Shown: one piece after another, positions 31,629 through 33,734 of the stretch
How the letters are laid out: each line of letters starts with the position of its first letter
How positions within the stretch are numbered: position 1 is the first letter of the stretch
From: an uncultured Bacteroidota bacterium
GTDB taxonomy: Bacteria > Bacteroidota > Bacteroidia > Chitinophagales > UBA8649
Reading direction: 5' to 3'
Assembly (NCBI GenBank): GCA_937139485.1
Contig: CAKZQD010000240.1
Coordinates: forward strand, 1-33,734
Length of the DNA: 33,734 nt
Notes under the pieces: generated by a model
The model's database searches: none
What the model was told of the DNA's origin: nothing
Seen by the model: only the letters and a program-made list of their open reading frames with translations
Program-made: the position numbers and the translations under genes

Positions 31629-31708
31629 AAGTTATTCATATTTTATCCATAACAAAGTTATTAATTTAGATCAAATTATCCATAAGTCAACCATATTTTA
31701 TTTATAAA
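31621..31708 (-). promoter_or_regulatory. 11-bp-phased array (TTATCCATAA) overlapping the fic start: putative operator
   Basis: The 88 bp divide into eight 11-bp units: TTATCCATAAG, TTATTCATATT, TTATCCATAAC, AAAGTTATTAA, TTTAGATCAAA, TTATCCATAAG, TCAACCATATT, TTATTTATAAA. Units 1-3 resemble 6-8, and units 4-5 are diverged. TTATCCATAA has symmetric TTAT/ATAA half-sites. Unit 1 contains the fic start codon, and the array reaches the stop codon of the upstream gene. An 11-bp period puts each site on the same DNA face. Binding protein and function are inferred, not shown. Confidence 0.65.
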
Positions 31709-32703
31709 CAAGAGTAAAAACGCCCTATTTTATAGAATTTTTCTAGTATATGTTTGGGTAAACGAATACGATTACTTTCAACTGCTGCATCCATTTTCTT
31801 ATTATTTAAAGCAGCAGAATAATCTAAAAACAAATCATTTACAAATCCTTCACCTTTGCTTTTCAAATCGTAAAGTTGGCTAGTTTCATCGCAATCAAAA
31901 TTAAACTCATCAACTTTTATTTTTCTAACCCTTTGGTAAGAAGCCGTTTTGAAATGAATTTCCATATTTTTAATATCATATACAATAGACCAAGAACCGT
32001 CTAGTTTTACTTTGTCTAAAATATGAAACGAATAGTCTATTGCAGATGTGTTTTCATTTGTATAATAGTTTTCTACTAAGCTAGAAGCCATTGCAAACCT
32101 ACAGCTATGATTGGCTTCTTTTCTTTTTATAGATTGTAAATAAGGTTCGTTTTCTAAAACGACATACGGCAATTCGTCTTTTTTGTACATATTCATTCCG
32201 TTTTTGTCAAATTCTATAACGGCAGCGTTTCCAAAACGATCACAAACTAAAAAATGAATACTTTGGTCTATTTTACTAATTCTTATTTTTTCGTCACTTG
32301 CTATTACTTCTTCAATGGTTTCGGCATTGTCTAGTTGGTACTGAACCCACTGCAATTCATTTACAGCTTTTCTTTCATCAAAAGAAGGATAATTTCCTTG
32401 AACTACCATAATTTCAACCACCAAACCTTTTTCATTTATTCCGCCAAAAGGCAATTCTTTGCCAAACTGATTAAAAGTTACCGAACCATATTTAGAAACC
32501 CATTGCGCAGGTTTTTCTGGTGGAAAAACTAAAGCAGTTTTTTGAACATTTCTTTTGTTTACCACAACTACACCATTATCAGAAACCCAATCTAAATTTC
32601 TACCAAAAACAAGTTCTTTACTGTTTTTGATTACAAATGTGGTACAGCTAAATGCAGTTATTGTATTTAAAAGTATCAGAATGGTTAATGATAATGTTTT
32701 CAT
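31702..32703 (-). CDS. Choloylglycine hydrolase/penicillin acylase-family (linear amide C-N hydrolase) protein
   Basis: The 333-residue Ntn-hydrolase has an export signal that ends directly before Cys20 (TAFSCTTFVIKN), which would become the N-terminal nucleophile after cleavage. The motif LVFGRNLDW follows, with the family Arg and Asp, and NGM-type and ENEPYL regions lie downstream. The family hydrolyses amide bonds of small linear substrates: bile-salt conjugates, penicillin V, N-acyl-homoserine lactones and others. Nothing in the sequence selects one, so substrate is left open. It ends at the fic operator array, 73 bp from fic on the same strand. Confidence 0.82.
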   Translation of the reverse strand: MKTLSLTILILLNTITAFSCTTFVIKNSKELVFGRNLDWVSDNGVVVVNKRNVQKTALVFPPEKPAQWVSKYGSVTFNQFGKELPFGGINEKGLVVEIMVVQGNYPSFDERKAVNELQWVQYQLDNAETIEEVIASDEKIRISKIDQSIHFLVCDRFGNAAVIEFDKNGMNMYKKDELPYVVLENEPYLQSIKRKEANHSCRFAMASSLVENYYTNENTSAIDYSFHILDKVKLDGSWSIVYDIKNMEIHFKTASYQRVRKIKVDEFNFDCDETSQLYDLKSKGEGFVNDLFLDYSAALNNKKMDAAVESNRIRLPKHILEKFYKIGRFYSCL

Positions 32704-32812
32704 TTAGTTTAATTGAAAATGTTGAATTTCTTTTCAACGAAGTTAATGAATTTATTATAAATAGAAATTCTCGCCAAAATAATCTAAAATATCCAACGTT
32801 CTAAGTTTTAAT

Positions 32813-32820
32813 TATCTTTG
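32813..32820 (+). promoter_or_regulatory. Promoter -7 box (TATCTTTG) of the second M1 peptidase gene
   Basis: This is an exact TAnnTTTG match, 18 bp upstream of the ATG at 32839, in the 135-bp gap between two divergent genes. Confidence 0.5.
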
Positions 32821-32838
32821 TACAAATAACAATTGTTT

Positions 32839-33734
32839 ATGAAAGCATATTTCACTTTATTTTTTATGGCTGTTGTAGCTATTTCTACTTTTGCTCAAAA
32901 GCCAAGCGAGCCATTTTCTTGTTATCACAAAAAAAAGCAGTTTGGGTTTAAAGGCACTTCTTCGCAAGATAATAGAGGCGATTTTATAGACATAACAAAT
33001 TATGCCATAAATTTAGATATATCAGATTTTGCAACAAAAGAACTCAATGGTTTTACGCAAGTAACTTTTATGCCCAAAAATGAAAGTGTAAACAGTATAG
33101 ATTTAGATTTATTGGTTTTGGACGTTAGCTCTGTAACTTTGTTTGATACTACAGTTTTAAGTTTTACGCACAACGATACATTACTAAAAATAGATTTTCC
33201 AACTACACTTCAAAAAAACTTTAGTTATAAAATTCAAGTTTTTTACAACGGAAAACCTATTCAAACACCTGGAGATTGGGGTGGTTTTTTTTGGAACAAT
33301 ACTTATGCATTTAATATTGGTGTAAGTTTTACAGAAGATATTCATAACTTTGGAAAAGCTTGGTTTCCTTGTTTCGATAATTTTACAGAACGTTCTACCT
33401 ACGATTTTGAAATAAAAACACAAGGAACACATAAGGCCTTTTGCAATGGTTTATTGCTTAACGAAATTGCTAATATAGATGGTACAAAAACTTGGGTTTG
33501 GCATTTAAATCAGCAAATACCAACATATTTAGCAAATGTTGCAGTAGCAAATTATGCAACTGTAAATCAAAAATATACCAAAACAAATGGAACACAAATT
33601 CCAATTCAACTTGGAGCAAGAGCAGTAGATACAACGGCTTTGAAAGGTTCTTTTGTAAATTTAAATAATGCATTACTTTCTTACGAAACACGTTTTGGAC
33701 CATATTTGTTTGATAGAGTAGGTTATGCTGTTAC
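32839..33734 (+). CDS. M1-family metallopeptidase, N-terminal part (runs off the window)
   Basis: The frame opens with a signal peptide (MKAYFTLFFMAVVAISTFAQ) and stays open to the end, giving 298 codons plus two bases. The segments ITNYAINLDISDF, GFTQVTFMPKNESVNSIDLD, NFGKAWFPCFDNFTERSTYD and WHLNQQIPTYLANVAVANY fit the N-terminal beta domain of M1 aminopeptidases. The zinc site is not yet reached. It has the same general plan as the 28788-30455 protein, with little identity by eye. Whether it is catalytic cannot be told from this part. Confidence 0.82.
   Translation, partial: MKAYFTLFFMAVVAISTFAQKPSEPFSCYHKKKQFGFKGTSSQDNRGDFIDITNYAINLDISDFATKELNGFTQVTFMPKNESVNSIDLDLLVLDVSSVTLFDTTVLSFTHNDTLLKIDFPTTLQKNFSYKIQVFYNGKPIQTPGDWGGFFWNNTYAFNIGVSFTEDIHNFGKAWFPCFDNFTERSTYDFEIKTQGTHKAFCNGLLLNEIANIDGTKTWVWHLNQQIPTYLANVAVANYATVNQKYTKTNGTQIPIQLGARAVDTTALKGSFVNLNNALLSYETRFGPYLFDRVGYAV

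Noticed and set aside
31621-31708. TTATCCATAA words as DnaA boxes or a replication origin
   Set aside because: They differ from TTATCCACA at a key position, are strictly 11-bp phased and sit over the fic start; no dnaA or other origin gene is close, and parAB alone, 29 kb away, is not enough.
31702-32703. Bile salt hydrolase
   Set aside because: The family acts on many linear amides and the sequence shows no feature that picks bile salts.

Overview
The window is AT-rich bacterial chromosome from a member of the Bacteroidota. The evidence is the parA-parB-DUF5683-dapB cluster, a TonB-dependent receptor with carboxypeptidase-regulatory-like domains, a PorE-like OmpA lipoprotein, a split transketolase, the long Bacteroidota form of PurM, and several exact matches to the Bacteroidota -7 promoter element TAnnTTTG. 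No rRNA, tRNA, CRISPR array, phage or intact insertion sequence was seen. The class cannot be fixed from this window.

Layout. 1-3467 (+): tail of a four-helix-bundle protein, then parA, parB, a DUF5683 membrane protein and dapB. 3508-7547 (-): small envelope proteins, a DUF2141 protein, a steroid-5-alpha-reductase-like membrane protein and a TPR/propeller/OmpA lipoprotein. 7667-9947: alanine dehydrogenase, a 72-residue conserved protein, a palindromic repeat element and a DinB-like protein. 9951-13321 (-): thioredoxin-like protein, RluA-type pseudouridine synthase, atypical SDR and a small membrane-anchored protein. 13427-16243: a 26-copy octamer array, then the overlapping trio nbaC, outer-membrane barrel gene and kynU, two of which are kynurenine-pathway genes. 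16545-18266 (-): CYTH protein, acyl-CoA thioesterase and a hypothetical. 18360-22368 (-): TonB-dependent receptor under a TPP riboswitch, and a protein with kinase-like motifs. 22532-23610 (+): N-terminal transketolase subunit and DUF3820. 23691-28613 (-): OprO/P-type porin, Na+/phosphate cotransporter, hypothetical and purM. 28788-32703 (-): M1 peptidase, Fic protein and choloylglycine-hydrolase-family protein. 32839-end (+): the start of a second M1-like peptidase.

How the genes fit together. Three functional groups are readable: chromosome partition with lysine/cell-wall precursor synthesis (parAB, dapB); kynurenine breakdown toward quinolinate/NAD or further catabolism (kynU, nbaC, perhaps the neighbouring SDR); and uptake of scarce nutrients across both membranes (TPP-controlled receptor, probably for thiamin; porin plus Na/Pi cotransporter, probably for phosphate).

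The most unusual content is non-coding. Several 5' leaders carry short phased repeats. Three separate 28-bp blocks of four heptamers (CGTAAAT on the coding strand) lie 4 to 17 bp before start codons, and related heptad leaders precede parA, rluA and the SDR. An indel-free 26 x 8-bp array precedes nbaC. An 88-bp array with an 11-bp period overlaps the fic start codon and looks like a helically phased operator. These repeats, the TPP riboswitch and the kinase-like hypothetical are the best leads.
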